Source of the DNA: Paguma larvata
Taxonomy: Eukaryota > Chordata > Mammalia > Carnivora > Viverridae
Assembly: GCA_030068075.1 (NCBI GenBank)
Contig: CM057843.1
Coordinates: forward strand, 37,977,332-38,041,331
Direction of reading: 5' to 3'
Length of the DNA stretch: 64,000 bases
Shown here: piece by piece, positions 46,401 to 59,800 of the stretch
Layout: each line of letters begins with the position of its first letter
Position numbering within the stretch: the stretch's first letter is position 1
Notes under the pieces: generated by a model
Databases searched by the model: none
The model's input: only the letters and a program-made list of their open reading frames with translations
What the model was told of the DNA's origin: nothing
Program-made: the position numbers and the translations under genes

Positions 46401-47404
46401 CTGTAAGAGGCAGACATTGAAATACATGAATCTTTCAAAATAAAATGATCTCATCCTGCAACTAATCTTACATTCAATTCGGTCATACCCTTTGTTTTCA
46501 TTCTAAATCCAAAATTACAAGGTCCCTGCCTAGAAGCTGATTTTCCCACTTTTGCACATTATAACTGATACATAGTTTACTCGGGTTATCCTCAAAGTAT
46601 CTACTTGAAACATCTGAGTTTGAGAGAATGTCTGTAATCTACTGAATAGAGGATGTTTCCTATTTCTTTGGCGGTTAGCCTTCCAATCCGGTCCTCATGT
46701 TGAGAGATCTAGCTGCTGCCGCAGTCACTCCCTTCATTCAGGTTCTTTTATCTTCTTTTTCTTTTCTCTTACAGTTTGTGTATATTCTCTATTCAAAAGA
46801 TTTTGAAATCAGTTCAAACTGACAAAAAAGTTTCCTCAACGATTTGTAAGTATGGACATAATGTCCCATCATCCCTAGTTAGTATGTATCTCCTGTAAAC
46901 AAAGACATTCTCTTACATAGCCACAGCGCCAGCGGAGACATGAGGAAACTAACATTTGGCATTGCTATAATTTCACTCACAGACCTCATTTAAGTTTTGT
47001 CCCAGTACTGTCCTTTCTAGCAAAAGGATCCATTTCAGGGACATACAGCACATTTCATTCTTGGTTCTCTTTTATCTCTTTTAATCTGCAACAGTTCTTC
47101 AGTCTTTTCTTAACTTTTGTGACCTTGACACTTCTGAAGATTACAGGCCAGTTGTTTTGCACAATGTCCCTCAATTTGAATTTATCTCATGTTGCCCTGT
47201 GGTTTGACTCAGGTTATGCATTTCTGGCAGAAATATCACAAAAGTGATGCTGTGCTAACTTTGATCACTAGGTTATGATAGCATTCGCCAGATTTCCCAC
47301 TCTAAAATTACACTTTTTCTCTTTGTAATTAGTAAGTATTGTGTGCGTGTGTGTCGGGGAGGGGGAGGGGTGATATTGAGTCTATGTAAATATATCCCAC
47401 TTCT

Positions 47405-47895
47405 CAACAAATTTTTAAATTAAAAAATATTTTTGTGATAAAATGTGCATTCCCAGATTTGCTATTTTTACATGTACAATTCAGTGGCATCAAGTTCATT
47501 CACGATGTTGTGCAGCCATTACCACTGTCCATATCCAGAACTTTTTCATCATCCCCCCAAAAAAACTCTGTACCCATGAAATAAAAACTCCCATTCCTCC
47601 CTCTTACTAGCCCCAGCTACCCTCTATGAATTTGCCTATTCTAGGCAAATATATATAAATATATTGTGGAATCACATAATATTTGTCCTTTTATGTCTTG
47701 CTTATCTGACTTCACATGTTTTCAAGGGTCATCCATGTTGTAGCATGTATTAGAATTTCGCTTCTTTTTATGAATAAATAGTATTCCATTGGATGGATAT
47801 ACCACAGTTTGTTTATTTGATGGTGGACACTTGGAGGTTGTTTCCATCTGTTAGATATTATGAGTAGTGATAGTATGGACACTGGTGTAGAAGTA
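47405..47895 (-). mobile_element. Old L1 3' region, antisense
   Basis: CATGTACAATTCAGTGGCAT, GTTGTGCAGCCATTACCACTG, AGTATTCCATTGGATGGATA and TTGGAGGTTGTTTCCATCTG are L1M 3' complement. Confidence 0.85.
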
Positions 47896-48634
47896 TCAGT
47901 CTGAATCTCTCCTCAACAAACTTTGCTCACTACTTTTTAGCATTCATTAATCCATTACCCTTTCTACTGTTTAGTTTCATTTCCTCACCTATTTATGTGG
48001 ACTCAAAATTTCCTATCTATTCAATGTGGTCAGGGTAATAAGCCCTTCCAGTTTGGCTCTTGGAACCCCTGACAGACCTGTGGCATTTTCTGAGCACTTC
48101 TTTTCTTTCCGGCACAAGATACTCCAGGCACATTTTCCCCCCTGCCCTAGCCCTAGAGTCAGACACTTTTCCAAGAAGCCCTGGTTCTTTTTAGTGGAGG
48201 AATGTATGCTCATTGCTATTAGGATGCCACCGCCCCCCAGGTCCATTTGGATAAGTTAGGCAGTATAATCACACACATGTATACATACATGTATATATAC
48301 ACACAATCGCACATTCTTATATTCATTCTCACTTGCAAATCTGTATATAAACACACACCCCAAAAGTTCACGGTGATGGCTCTAATTCCAGTTCAATATA
48401 AGGTTAATTGTAGAGTTTTTTTCCTCATAAAAATTTTTTTCCCAAAGTTGTAAATTTGTTCTCCAATAGTGAGAAATTTGGCTCTCACTATCCTTACTTA
48501 ATCTGCTTCTCCTTGGAATATAAATGTCACTGCTGCTCATTGCCGCCCTGCACACACTCTATTCACCTTGGCTGGGGTTCTACCCCATGCCACATGGGCC
48601 TGACCAGCACTTCCCCCACAGTAGGGTCGATTTT

Positions 48635-48790
48635 AAAAAACTGACATATAATTCACATACCATAAATTCTATCCTCTTAAAGTATGTAATTCAGTCGCTT
48701 TTAGTGTATTCATAAGGTTATGAAACCATCACCACTTTCTAATACCAGAATATTTTAATCACTCTGAAAATAAAAACCCCATTAAATTAG
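48635..48790 (-). mobile_element. Old L1 3' end, antisense
   Basis: CTGACATATAATTCACATACC, TATGTAATTCAGTCGCTTTTAG and AAACCATCACCACTTTCTAA are the L1M terminal complement. Confidence 0.75.
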
Positions 48791-49942
48791 TTCACTTTGG
48801 CCCTGAAATTTAGACCCCCCCCCCCAAATTCCTGATAGCTTGCATTCATTTTAATCCTCTGCTTCCAGACTGCTACATTCTTTCCATACAATTTGTTTTT
48901 TAGGTTCTTTCTACTTAGGCTATTTTTCAGTGGTTACCACCTATAGGAATTATTCTTTTTCAAACCTTTTCAATGAGGGATGATAAAGTCAGTATGAGGT
49001 TTTCCCTTGGATTCATCATCAAGATAAACTTATTTCCAAATATAGAATTTACAGAAATCACAGGAAACTCAAGATGACCTATTCTAAATGTGATACAGAA
49101 ATAATTTATTTAAACTGTTTATACTAACTCGATTCACTGTCAACATTTTTCCAGATTTTGTTTTACATTCAGATGCATTTAATTTAACTTTATAACAATC
49201 CACAGTAGCACAGATCTTATAGGACATTACAAAAATCTTTTTTTTTCTTTTTTTTTTGGAGTGAGACACGTCCTTTCCGTATAGCAAGCATTAGCTATCA
49301 TGTCACATGGTTTGATGTCGAAACATAACAGCTTCTTGGTTTTTTAGGATATTCAATTTTACAAATTAAATCGCTCCATATGGCAAGAAAGTAAGATTTA
49401 CATTATTATTATTCCCTTTATATTTATCATAACTTCTCTACTAAAGTTATAAGCTGGGGGTCAGAGGACCGGACTATATGTGCACTTTTGTATACTATTA
49501 CTGAACTCAAGTGTTCCATCTGTGGAAAATCTATATAGAACATTCATTGAATTTATGTAAGAGTAGAAAAACAGACTCTATTTTCTCTTCCCTACTTTCT
49601 CTCCAAGAGTCAACAAAAATAGATTTCTCTGCCACAGAACAGATATAATAGAATCAATAGGGTTATTTTTATTTACAAATATTTAAGTTTACTTCGTTCC
49701 CACCACTCCCCTCAAGAGTGAAAGTTTCTTATTCCCTGATAAAATAAAGAGGTAACTGCTATATTCAAATTGATGAATTACCTTTTTCCCCTTCTATAGC
49801 TTAAACTAGCTAAGCTTTTCCAAATTCTTCTTAGCATATATTCCTGACCTCCAGATATTCTGGGGCTTCGTTTCATTTTCTTCTAGGGAGCTATTCTGAT
49901 AGCAAATACTTTCTATGTATATGTGTTAACATTTGGTATTAT

Positions 49943-50006
49943 GAGGATTTATAGAACGTGGAGGTAAAGTCATTGAGGATTTAAATAATGTGGAGGTATA
50001 GTCATT
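49943..50006 (+). repeat. 32-bp tandem duplication
   Basis: GAGGATTTATAGAACGTGGA and its successor GAGGATTTAAATAATGTGGA, each followed by GGTA(A/T)AGTCATT. Two diverged copies. Confidence 0.9.
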
Positions 50007-50124
50007 GCTTTTAAAAAGTTTATAATCTATATAAAAATAAGACACATTACACATTATATGTTTCATTTGACAATAGAGTGCGTATAATGTACAAGTCACC
50101 AATTTAAAACACTTTGCAATTAAC

Positions 50125-50300
50125 TTAGTCTTTATAACAATTTTATGAAATAGGTATTATTACTTTCATTTTATGGGTGAGAAGTCGTAGGCACAGAGAA
50201 ATTAAGATACCTGCTCATATCCCACAAGCAATAAGGGGTGAAGCCAGGTTAAGAACCCAGGCTCCTTGACTCTAGAATCTATGCTCCCCATGTTCTATTG
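50125..50300 (-). repeat. MIR SINE, antisense
   Basis: CATTTTATGGGTGAGAAGTC, GAGAAATTAAGATACCTGCTC and GTTAAGAACCCAGGCTCC follow the MIR complement. Confidence 0.8.
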
Positions 50301-50649
50301 CTCCCTCACGGGAAAGCAGTATTACAAACAGTGAGATGCTGGAACAGAGCTCCCAAACTCTTGTAAATTCTTGAATAACAGTGGTGAGAGAAGTATCTTT
50401 TGTTTTTCATAAGGCCTTTTGAGGTGATTCTTGGTGGGCCACTAAACAGCTGCAGGATGAGGTTCACTGCCAGAGGAACCAACTGTGTAATTACATGGAA
50501 CTGGAAAGGTCCAGGAATAGTAAAGAAAACTTGAAGAAGAATGACTTCTATTACGTAATATCAAGATTTCATATAATGCTAAAGCACTTATGACAGAGTA
50601 TGACTGACACAGGCATAGATAAAAACACCAATGGAACAGAATAGAGAAT

Positions 50650-51900
50650 CCAGAAGCATATCTATACATAATTTACCTTATTTAGGACAAGGGTGCCACT
50701 GTCATAGTTCAGTAACAGAACGGTATTTTCAGTAAATGATGATGGATCAATATGATATGAATAAAAATAAAACCTGCCCCTACCTCATACCATATATAAA
50801 AATCAATTCCAGATGGATTATGAGTCCAAATGTGAAAGGTAAAAACAATGAGTTTTCTAGAAGATAACCTAATAAAAGATCTTAATGACCTAGGAATTGG
50901 CAAAGATTTCTTAAATAGGACACAAAAGGCACTAGCCACAAAAGAAGATTGGTTTTTTGTGAAGTTTATTCATGAGAAAAATTTCTTTTCACTAAAGATA
51001 CTATTAAGATGGTAAAAAGGCAAGCCATAGAGTAGGAAAAGTTATCTTTAATTTATACATCCAACAAAGGGTTTCTTCCTAAGAATATATAAAGAATCCA
51101 TACAAATCACTAAGAAAAAAAAGACAATCCAACTAAAAGGTAAACAAAAAAATCTATATGGAAATTTACAAAAGATGATGTCCAAATGACCAATAAGCAT
51201 ATGAAAAGTTGTTCAACATTATTGGGAAATGAACATCAAAATCACAATGAGATACCACTGCATATGTGCAGGCAGATAGCACACAAAACAAACAAGGAAA
51301 CTAACAAACACCCTGACAATATGGGATAAAAGAATACTTAAATACTGCTGTACTGGTGGGAATGTAAATTGATAGCATTAAGTTTGGGAAAAAAATTAAG
51401 CCGAACATCCTGAAACTCTAGCAGGTCCACTGATAGGTATACACCAAAAGGAAAATTATATTCGCAGGTGCATCGAAATAAATGTAACAAATATTCATAG
51501 GAGAATTGTTCATAATAGCCCAAACTGAAAATGTCCACCAAGAGTAGATACACAATGAAATAAATATGAGAGCAATACAAGAGAACCTCACAAATGTACT
51601 ACTGAGCAAAAGAACCGAGATTCAAAAGAATACACACTAAATGATTTCATGTACAGTGTGAAAATGGGGAAAGGAAATAACCGAGAATGGTATTCATAAT
51701 AGTGGTTATACTTCTAGAGAGTGGATAATGAGGTGAGGGAAGCATGAGGAAAACTTCTGGAGTGCCAGTAATGTTCTATTATCTTGATTTAGGTAGTGGT
51801 TATGTAGGTGTGTTCACTTCACAGAATTTCACTGAGACTAATAATTATGATTTGTGTACCTTTCTGTATTTCTATGTCAATTTTTAAAAATTACAGAAAA
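50650..51900 (+). mobile_element. Old L1 ORF2 3' part and 3'UTR, sense
   Basis: TACCTCATACCATATATAAAA, CAATTCCAGATGGATTATGAG, CACAATGAGATACCACTGCA, GATAGGTATACACCAAAAGG and CATAATAGCCCAAACTGAAA follow L1 in order. Many stops and frameshifts. No functional protein. Confidence 0.85.
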
Positions 51901-52479
51901 TGTTTTAAGGACGCTAGGTTTGAGAATAAAATAGTACGGAAAGTATCTGGTTTTTTTTTCCTTCAAGAACGAAGGGTAGAATTATGAAAAAAGATGCTAC
52001 ATGTATTTCAAAATTTAGTATGAAAATTAAAAATTACTTGGCCACTCCTCTTGTACCAGTTAACAACTTAAAGCGGAGCAAAGACATACAACTTGAGAGA
52101 AGCCAATGCATGTAAGAAATATTTTATAAATTAAAGGATATACTGGAGAACACAGAGAAAGAAACTGTTAACTTGTCTCGGCAGGATGGAGACAGGAAAA
52201 GGAGGGAAGAGGATCTCTTGGAGGAGACTATACTCAAAATTCTTGTAACAGATGAGGTGGGTTCTGTAACAGTAGAGTTAGGGAAAAAGAGCAGAGGGAA
52301 TGGTTTTCAGATTCGAATTCTGTATGACTTACTAGTTCAACACAAATATAGAGCTCCAAGTTCAAAATGGATTAAATGCAGCATATTTAATGTTGTTTTA
52401 GAAGAGCACTTTAAATTTATTTCTGGAATAATAATATAGATGGTAGTACTGCTAGCAGTAAAAACAGTAACTAACACTT

Positions 52480-52690
52480 ACTGGAATATCAGCGTCTAGT
52501 GCTTTTCTAAGTGCTCCACATGTATGAAATCATTCAACCTTCACATCATTCCCTGTTACAGAGAGTAAAAGTGAGGCACACAAAGACTGAGTCCTTGCTT
52601 GCCTGTGGTTACAGAGTTAGGTGAGTGACAGTTAATACTGAAGTTCAGGCTGTATGGTTCCTGAGCCTATGTTCTCAACTACTTCATTAT
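52480..52690 (-). repeat. MIR-type repeat, antisense
   Basis: CTAAGTGCTCCACATGTATG, TTCAACCTTCACATCATTCC and AGTGAGGCACACAAAGACTG. Decayed. Confidence 0.6.
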
Positions 52691-52799
52691 TTTGTCAGGA
52701 AATATGTGATTGCTGAATACAAATTGTTTATATGGTTATTTTATTTTTATCTTTAATGGCATCTTGCATTATCTGATGACAGACAATAAATATAGGAAA

Positions 52800-52935
52800 G
52801 CATTCATTAACTCATTAAGCATCCATTAAATATTTACTTTTTGTGTGTCCAGTACTGTGTCAGGTATTACATGTACATTTATGAACAAGGGGTACAGTCC
52901 CTATTCTTAAGGAGGTTATAGTCTCAAGAAGGAAA
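52800..52935 (+). repeat. Ancient interspersed repeat fragment
   Basis: ATTAAATATTTACTTTTTGTG, GTACTGTGTCAGGTATTAC and TTCTTAAGGAGGTTATAGTCTC. Same unassigned type as 39760-39885. Confidence 0.4.
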
Positions 52936-54122
52936 ACAAAAGATCAATTAATTAACTCATAGTAAATTATATGAGAAATATAATGCAGGCAAGAAATAGG
53001 ATGCTGTAAATAAGCAAGTGCTGAACATTCTGGTCCTTAATTTTCTTGATGATACCAATTCTCCTTTCAGAGATGGCTTACACTTTAGATTTGCAAAACA
53101 GTGTCTTCTATTTAAAGTAGCCAAACTGCAGAGGGTTTAGACAATGACTAAAATCGTGTCAAGAAATGAATGTCTAACAGCTAATGTATCCAAACCCCTA
53201 ATCTGCATCCCTAACATGGCAGGCTCCACAGGGCCTCAGTCTGTAGACTCTCTCAATTCTCAGCATTCTCTTGGCATTTTCACATCGAGCTGTTTACATT
53301 TTCCTTTACGATCCGTTAATTATAAACTGCTTGTTCTCATCTATTTCAAAACTCAGAAATTTGTACGACATTTAATCAAATAAAGAAACCCATTCTTTCT
53401 AACAGGGTTATAAAACCTATGATTAGCTTGGCCCGAATGCCAAAGCAAACCTGGTTATACTTTCATTTAAGTTCTTAAATGACTACCTAAATTTTTTCTT
53501 TTCTGATGAATATTAGAAAATGGGTGGCTGTTAAAAGCAGGGCTGTTATTTGTCACAGTAAGTGTTGAAGCCGGCACATGGGCTTTGCCACATCCTCCCA
53601 AAACTGAGCTCCAGTTTTATTATATAGCTCTAGTTGTTCAAGCTACTGAACCCCTTTGTAGTAAATTAGAAAGTGAAAAGATATATTCTTAGTAGAGAGA
53701 AATCTATGTCATTTATATATTTTTATAACATATTAAATTGTTTCATTTTGCCTTCCTCTGGCTTTTTGGGTTCATTTCATTCATTCAACACACACTAAAT
53801 GAACACCTACTATGCACTAGTCACTTACTACAATAAGCAGTGGTAAGTAAAAGTCAGAAAATGGATTAACTTGTTCAGATGGGTGTTTCTGATAATTTTA
53901 GTGTTTATTTTTACTTGATTGGATATTTGAGAAGAAATGTTTGAGGAATAACTGTTATTCAAAAGCTCTCACTGGAAAAATGTCACTATGATCCATCTAT
54001 AGTTTAACTCTTTCTTTTCTCTGGGGCAAACAGCATTCATCTGTTTCATTATAAAAAATGTTACTTGGCAAGGGATAAGATAAGGCATTTGTTGTATTAG
54101 AGAACTCACTGTATACAATTTT

Positions 54123-54190
54123 TAAAAATAATTTATTGTCAAATTGGTTTCCATACAACACCCAGTGCTCATCCCAACAAGTGCCTTCCT
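54123..54190 (-). mobile_element. 68-bp L1 3' end insertion
   Basis: AATTTATTGTCAAATTGGTTTC and CACCCAGTGCTCATCCCAAC, the L1 terminus only. A perfect 14-bp duplication CTGTATACAATTTT (54109 and 54191) proves an insertion event. Confidence 0.94.
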
Positions 54191-55136
54191 CTGTATACAA
54201 TTTTAACTAAGAAAATCAGCATCATTGTTTGTTAAGATACCAGAAAATAGCATCCATATTTTATGTCCTTGACTGTAATGGAAGTTTTACTAGTACATAA
54301 ATGAATTCTAACCAATGCTAACTTAAAGACTTATAAAAAGAAAAATTACTTAGATAAAACAAACGATATCTTTAGATTTTAAGGGTAGCCTCATGTCCTA
54401 CAGTAGCCAAAGATGATTTACATGGATTAATATAAGTCTTTAATATATACACTGGTCATTTTGTGGTAAATACAAAAATGTATTGTGTGGCTTTTGATAT
54501 TCAATGTTTTAATAAAACATTAACCAGCAGATAAGAACATTCCTTTTAAATTGGTTTGCAACAGAGCCAAGCAATAGAGAGCTAGACCACAGTAAGCTTG
54601 TGCCTCACAATTCTCTTCAAACATGAAAAGAAATTCTCTAATCATTTTGCACGATGACTCCTATTCCCTATTTATTTTTTTTCTGGCAATAACAGAAACA
54701 TCAGTTTCATCTATTAACATTTATAATTGAACTTTTATGGCTACTACAGAAGTTAAGATAGAAGCAGAAAACATAATAATGCTGAACTTATCTCAATGAT
54801 CTATGAAATACATTTGAGATTTGTAGCTGGATAAAACAGAAATTTTCCTCCGCAAGCTGATGGTAACAGGTCAAATGAGGCCAGGTGGAGATCAGGAATA
54901 GAAAGGGAAATTTTTCAACAATTTTGTATCATGGGTAATATCATAATCGCAATAGGCAAAACTTGCAAAATCTGATGCAAAATATAAATCAGAGATTTAG
55001 TTTCCAAGTCCAAATAGGAAACAACTTGCTCAAAGAGACAGACCATGAATCAACTCTAAAAGCCTGTTTGAAAGAGAACTTCTTTATATTTCAAGTAATC
55101 ACCTAGGTGTAGCTAATGATACCATTTTGGTTTCTT

Positions 55137-55336
55137 TTTTTTTTTTAATATTTATTTTTGAGAGAGGGAGGGAGAAGAAGGGAGAGGGAGGGAGAGGGAG
55201 AGAGAAAGGGAGGGAGAGGGAGAGAGAAAGGGAGGGAGAGGGAGAGAGAAAGGGAGGGAGAGGGAGAGAGAAAGGGAGGGAGAGGGAGAGAGAAAGGGAG
55301 GGAGAGGGAGAGAGAAAGGGAGAGAAAGAGCGAGAA

Positions 55337-55370
<34 letters not shown>

Positions 55371-55568
55371 AGAGGGAGAGAGGGAGAGAGAGAACACAAA
55401 CAGGGGAGGGGGAGAGAGGGAGAGAGAGAGAGAAGCAGAATCTAAAGCAGGCTCCAGGCTCTGAGCTGTCAGCACAGAGCCTAAGATGGGGCTCAAATCC
55501 AGGAACTGTGAGATCATGAACTGAGCCAAAGTTGGCCACTTAACCAACTGAGCCACCCAGGTGCCCTG
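55137..55568 (-). mobile_element. Felid SINE enlarged by a GA-rich minisatellite
   Basis: T-run, AATATTTATTTTTGAGAGAG, then a purine tract of about 280 bp where other copies have 60-80, then CAGGCTCCAGGCTCTGAGC and CCACCCAGGTGCCC. Flanks CCATTTTGGTTTCTT and CCATTTCAATTTCTT form the target duplication. The long open frames here on both strands are repeat artefacts. Confidence 0.95.
55185..55316 (+). repeat. 22-bp minisatellite, six perfect units
   Basis: The unit AGGGAGGGAGAGGGAGAGAG followed by AA repeats six times without a mismatch, with partial units after it. Pure purine on plus. Confidence 0.96.
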
Positions 55569-55729
55569 CCATTTCAATTTCTTATTATATAGCTCCCAGA
55601 ATTTAAGGAGACTCGCTTCTTCAAAGAGGTAGTGTTCTAAGACTGTTTTAGTGTATAGTCTGTTCCCACGGGGAGCAGAGAATGAAAAAGATATTCTATT
55701 TATACACTTTAAAATGTATATGTAATCTA

Positions 55730-56345
55730 AAAATATAAATGCTAGAATATTCCCCCCAAAGGAAATGGTGGTGGCAGGGATCTTTCAGTAATTGGAGACC
55801 CTGTAGCTGATGACAACTAATAAAAACTGGACAAAATACACCTTAAAAATCTTTTAAAAAGCATTAAAGACCTAACAAGATGGTGATAAATCAAAAGACA
55901 AAACCAGAAAGAAGAGGAAAATCCAGAAGGGAGAGCTCACCCAGCATGGAGGGCCACTTGAATGCCGGGGCATTAGTTAACAGGGAAGAAATAATTGAAC
56001 AGCTGAGCTATGCTTCTGGCTTCATAAAGTCAGAGGAACAAAACTGGAGCCTAAGATCTGCCAAGAGTGGGAAATCTAGTAAAGCACCCTACACTTTGGG
56101 CTGGGACCCTTAACTATACTCTGGGAATAAGGATAAACCAGACGTAAACTAGGCCTTGCAATTCTGACTTGTGTCATTTGATTAGCCTGGGAAACCACCA
56201 ACTCTGAACTTGGATCAAAATGGTCCCAGGTGGCAGAGGCAAATATAAATCTTTTCTGGAAGGGGAAAAAAAGCACTGTCCTATATTCAGGTTATTTCTA
56301 CAAATATTTTCGAATAAAAATAATTAGGCACATGAAAAGACAAAA
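55730..56345 (+). mobile_element. Possible old L1M/HAL1 5' region
   Basis: The wording is like the L1/HAL1 leader at 5390-7090: AACCAGAAAGAAGAGGAAAA, TAATTAGGCACATGAAAAG and AATTATTAGAAATAATAAGC. A 77-codon frame at 55880-56113 has no family I recognise and probably belongs to this remnant. Confidence 0.4.
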
Positions 56346-56784
56346 GAATTATTAGAAATAATAAGCAAAAGTAATCATGGTAAAAGGTGACTGGGTTATA
56401 GTACTGTATTTCATCTCTTAAGGTAATTCTTAACATAGCTGTGCACAGCTGCAGTAGAAAAGAGCTAGCTAGTGTCTATGGGATGATGATTCACAGGGAT
56501 GGAGGCAGAGGGCAGCAGTGGAAGAGCTACAAGAATGAGTCACCTGATGACCATGGTGTTGGAGACGGCCAGTATTACCCTAACACCACTAGAAGTTATT
56601 GGTTGAAGGAAGTCTCCCTTAGTTCTTTTCTTTTCAAAGTAACTTCACATTTCCACTGTTCAATCATGTATAATGTTCTCTCCTGCTATAGCTAGACACA
56701 GCAGCTAATAACAAATGATACTACAAATGGTAGCAGACCTAAGCTAAAAAATGATCTAAATCAGGAACTTTTTTTTTCGTTTTT

Positions 56785-56892
56785 AAAAATATGGAACGCC
56801 TTAAGAATTTGGGTGTCATCCTTGCGCAGGAGCCCTCCTAATCTTCTCTGTATCGTTCCAACTTTAGTATTATGTGCTGCCGAAGCGAGTAC
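56785..56892 (-). pseudogene. U6 snRNA copy (probable RNU6 retropseudogene)
   Basis: On the minus strand this 108-base stretch follows U6 spliceosomal RNA end to end. It has the 5' stem GTACTCGCTTCGGCAGCACA, the GATACAGAGAAGATTAG core, a CTGCGCAAGGATGACAC segment and a 3' end GCGTTCCATATTTTT. The ACAGAG box is intact. By eye there are roughly eight to ten substitutions or small indels against canonical U6, for example in the AGC-ATGGCC region and near the 3' end. I see no TATA box about 25-30 bases upstream and no clear proximal sequence element, so a dead retrocopy is more likely than an active gene. A Pol III-type T-run follows it. Confidence 0.9.
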
Positions 56893-59800
56893 TATATCAG
56901 AAACTCTTGATCCGAGGTCCTCCGCTACCTGCTCTTTTGGAAGACTGTGAATCCCCTGTAATTGTATGTTTTAATAGGGAGGGAGTACAGGAAATTTTCA
57001 TTCTTTCATTCTCCAGTGCTTCTTTGCTAATTCCTAAAAAAAAAAAATAACTCCCAGTAGTCCATAGTCGAGGCTGTAAATTCAAATACCTTCAAGATAC
57101 AAGCAGTTTTAATAGATCTGTACGTCTGGGTTATTGGTAGTAGGAAATGACAAAGTGCTTATTGAACTGCAGAGTGTACAGCCAACATGAGAGCATTTTA
57201 ATTCTAATTTTTAAAAATACGCTTGCCAAACAGGTTTTTGAAAAATTGTCTAGAAAAATTTGTCCACTATTTTAAAGTTAAATAGAAGTTAGAAGTTAAG
57301 GTGGCAGTCTAAGGTGTTTTTCATAGTTCTAAGAACTACCTCTCAGTATGGGCCAGAGGGCAGAAAAGTAGGGAAGATGGGTCCGGGGAGTAGATGGGAA
57401 AACGAGATTCATGTGAGGCTGTCAATGACACTGGTCACTGTCAATCCTCAACTGAGGAAAAACAGCCTAAGTTGGGGAAAGTACATAAAAATCTAAGGAA
57501 TTTTTCATTACAGGACCCATCTTTTAAAAGTGGAAGTGTCTAAATCTCTCCTACTTACCCTTCCTTCTTTTTCAACTTACTTCCTTCTTCAAATTAACTC
57601 ATCTAGAGCCTAAGTTAAAGAATCAACTTTAAGGGAATCTCTCCAGTTGGAGAGGAGAGTATTTAGATGCCTTGCTTGAGGGTATGGAATGGGAGTTAGC
57701 AATAATGCAACTTCATTAGAACATTCTAGTCCAGCCTTTTTTGTTAATTTTGGTTTGTTCAGACCAGTTTTCAGATAAAATTATTACCTAGGGCAACAAA
57801 CCTAAATGTTTTATTAATTTTTTGAAAACCTAGACAATACACAAAATTTTGTATGTAGTTGCAATTTTCTGGAGAGACTGTTCACAAATTTCATCAGTAA
57901 TCATTTTGCAATATATACCTATGTGAAATCATGCATATTATATACCTCAAATGTACATAATATTATATCTCAAAAAGCTGGAGAAATTTTCTTAAAAAAT
58001 ATGCTTCCTAAAAAACAATAAGTAAATTTACCTAATATTTAATAATCCTGCTGTCCTTTTACTAATAATTTAGACATAAATAAATGGACAAAAAGCTGCC
58101 CACACATACACACACATAGTTGTTCTCTCTTTTGCTATTTAGGAATTAAATTTTTAAAAGATTAGGGACTCTACATAATAACTCATTAGTTTGGCATTTA
58201 GCTAGGAAAACAGGCTTTTAAATGCTAATAATCTTCTATCACAATACCCTACTTCTGATTCTCTCCCACTGAAGTGGGAATTACTGCAGAGATAGGATAT
58301 ATAGAGACAGAAAGTACTCACTGCTGGCAACACTTAGAGTAGTGTTTCCTTGCCTACAGTACAATTGCCCCCAGTGTACAAGAAGTACGATGTGCACATT
58401 AATGTATCGTGATGACTATTTGGCTGAGATAAAAAGCACTATTTGACAAGCTCAAGAATCCTGAATGCTTCACTGAAATCTCTAAGACTGATGGTTCTCA
58501 CTGAGTGTTCCTTTGGGTTTTAAACTGAGGTTTCTAATGGCTGCTTTGAACAGACATACGTTTGAGATACAAATTATGGTAAAGAAGCGTTACTTCTATA
58601 ATGTGGTATTTCCATATTATTCCCCTACCGGCCTGGATTTCCTCATCCATAGCACAATTTATTTGAACATGAAAAGCTAGGTATTTATATACTGGTCACA
58701 GTAAGGAGAGTATGATCCTCAAAACTCACATTTGTCTAAATAACAAATTTACTCCCTGTTGGCTTCCAAATCTGGGATTTATTCTAGAAACTGCACACCA
58801 AAACAACATGATCTAATCATGTAGGCTTAAAGAGAAAAGCACCATTCTAGGAAGAATTATTTCACTGTATTTGAACAGTCAGTACAGACTGGTCAAGACC
58901 TACAGATAGTTATATGAAAAGTAGCAGATAAGTTTTGAGAATAAAATAGGTAGGAAATCAGGAATTCAGGTGAACTAGTAGCTAAAATTTTTAAAGACTG
59001 GTAGGACCTCAGCAGGGACCGAAGCTACGTCAAGCAAGGGCAGTGACTGGTACAGTCTGATGATATGAGATGCAAAGCTGAAGTGCTACGGAAGAAAGCA
59101 GGGGAATGGTTTACAATGGACTCTCCTGGATCACTCTTATTAGACTTTTTTTGGGGAGGGCATACACAAGAATTTAATACTTTCTTTAGTTGTTTGAATG
59201 TGGTATTTTCTTTTCGTCTCCCTGAGAAACTGAAGAACGAAGAGTCAGGAATCCAGTCTTACTGGTGGTGCTGAAGCTATGTGTTTGCAGTAGCTGCCCT
59301 GTCTTCAAGGACTGGTTTGGCTAACGCCGGAAGATACACTCATAGCACAAAGTGTTCCTCACATCATTCTAATGGTTTCCAAATAATCTGCTGAATGTTT
59401 GGGTGGTATGTGCTATCTGACAAAGCAGCTCTTATGAGAATTTGTGTATGTTTCATATATTCCTGATTTTCTGTACTTGGTATCTACTATTACTTCTCTC
59501 TAGTGTTTACCTCTACTTTTTATTGTTATTTTCCTTGTTTGCAAAATGTCCCCATTTTTAGTAGTTGCTATCATTTTTAGAGTAGACCATTGATTCATTT
59601 AGTATTTGTTAGTATTATATAGCAGTCGCTGGCCCGAGCATTAGGGATACAGTGATGAAAAAGCTGGACAAGTCCCACATCCATACATCTTGTTATTTAG
59701 CGTCATTCATGTAGCATAAACTAACATCTCAGTTCCCTGGATTAAAATTTAGGAAATCCTGTTCTAAGTAAGGATATCTGTTCTCATATAGTAAATACAG

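Noticed and set aside
55099..55577. Long open frames on both strands (up to 146 codons) of Ser/Leu/Pro or Arg/Glu/Gly repeats
   Set aside because: They are translations of the GA-rich SINE and its 22-bp minisatellite; no start context or gene-like composition.
55880..56113. 77-codon plus frame with a plausible-looking polar peptide
   Set aside because: It lies in wording that resembles an old L1/HAL1 leader; no independent evidence of a gene.
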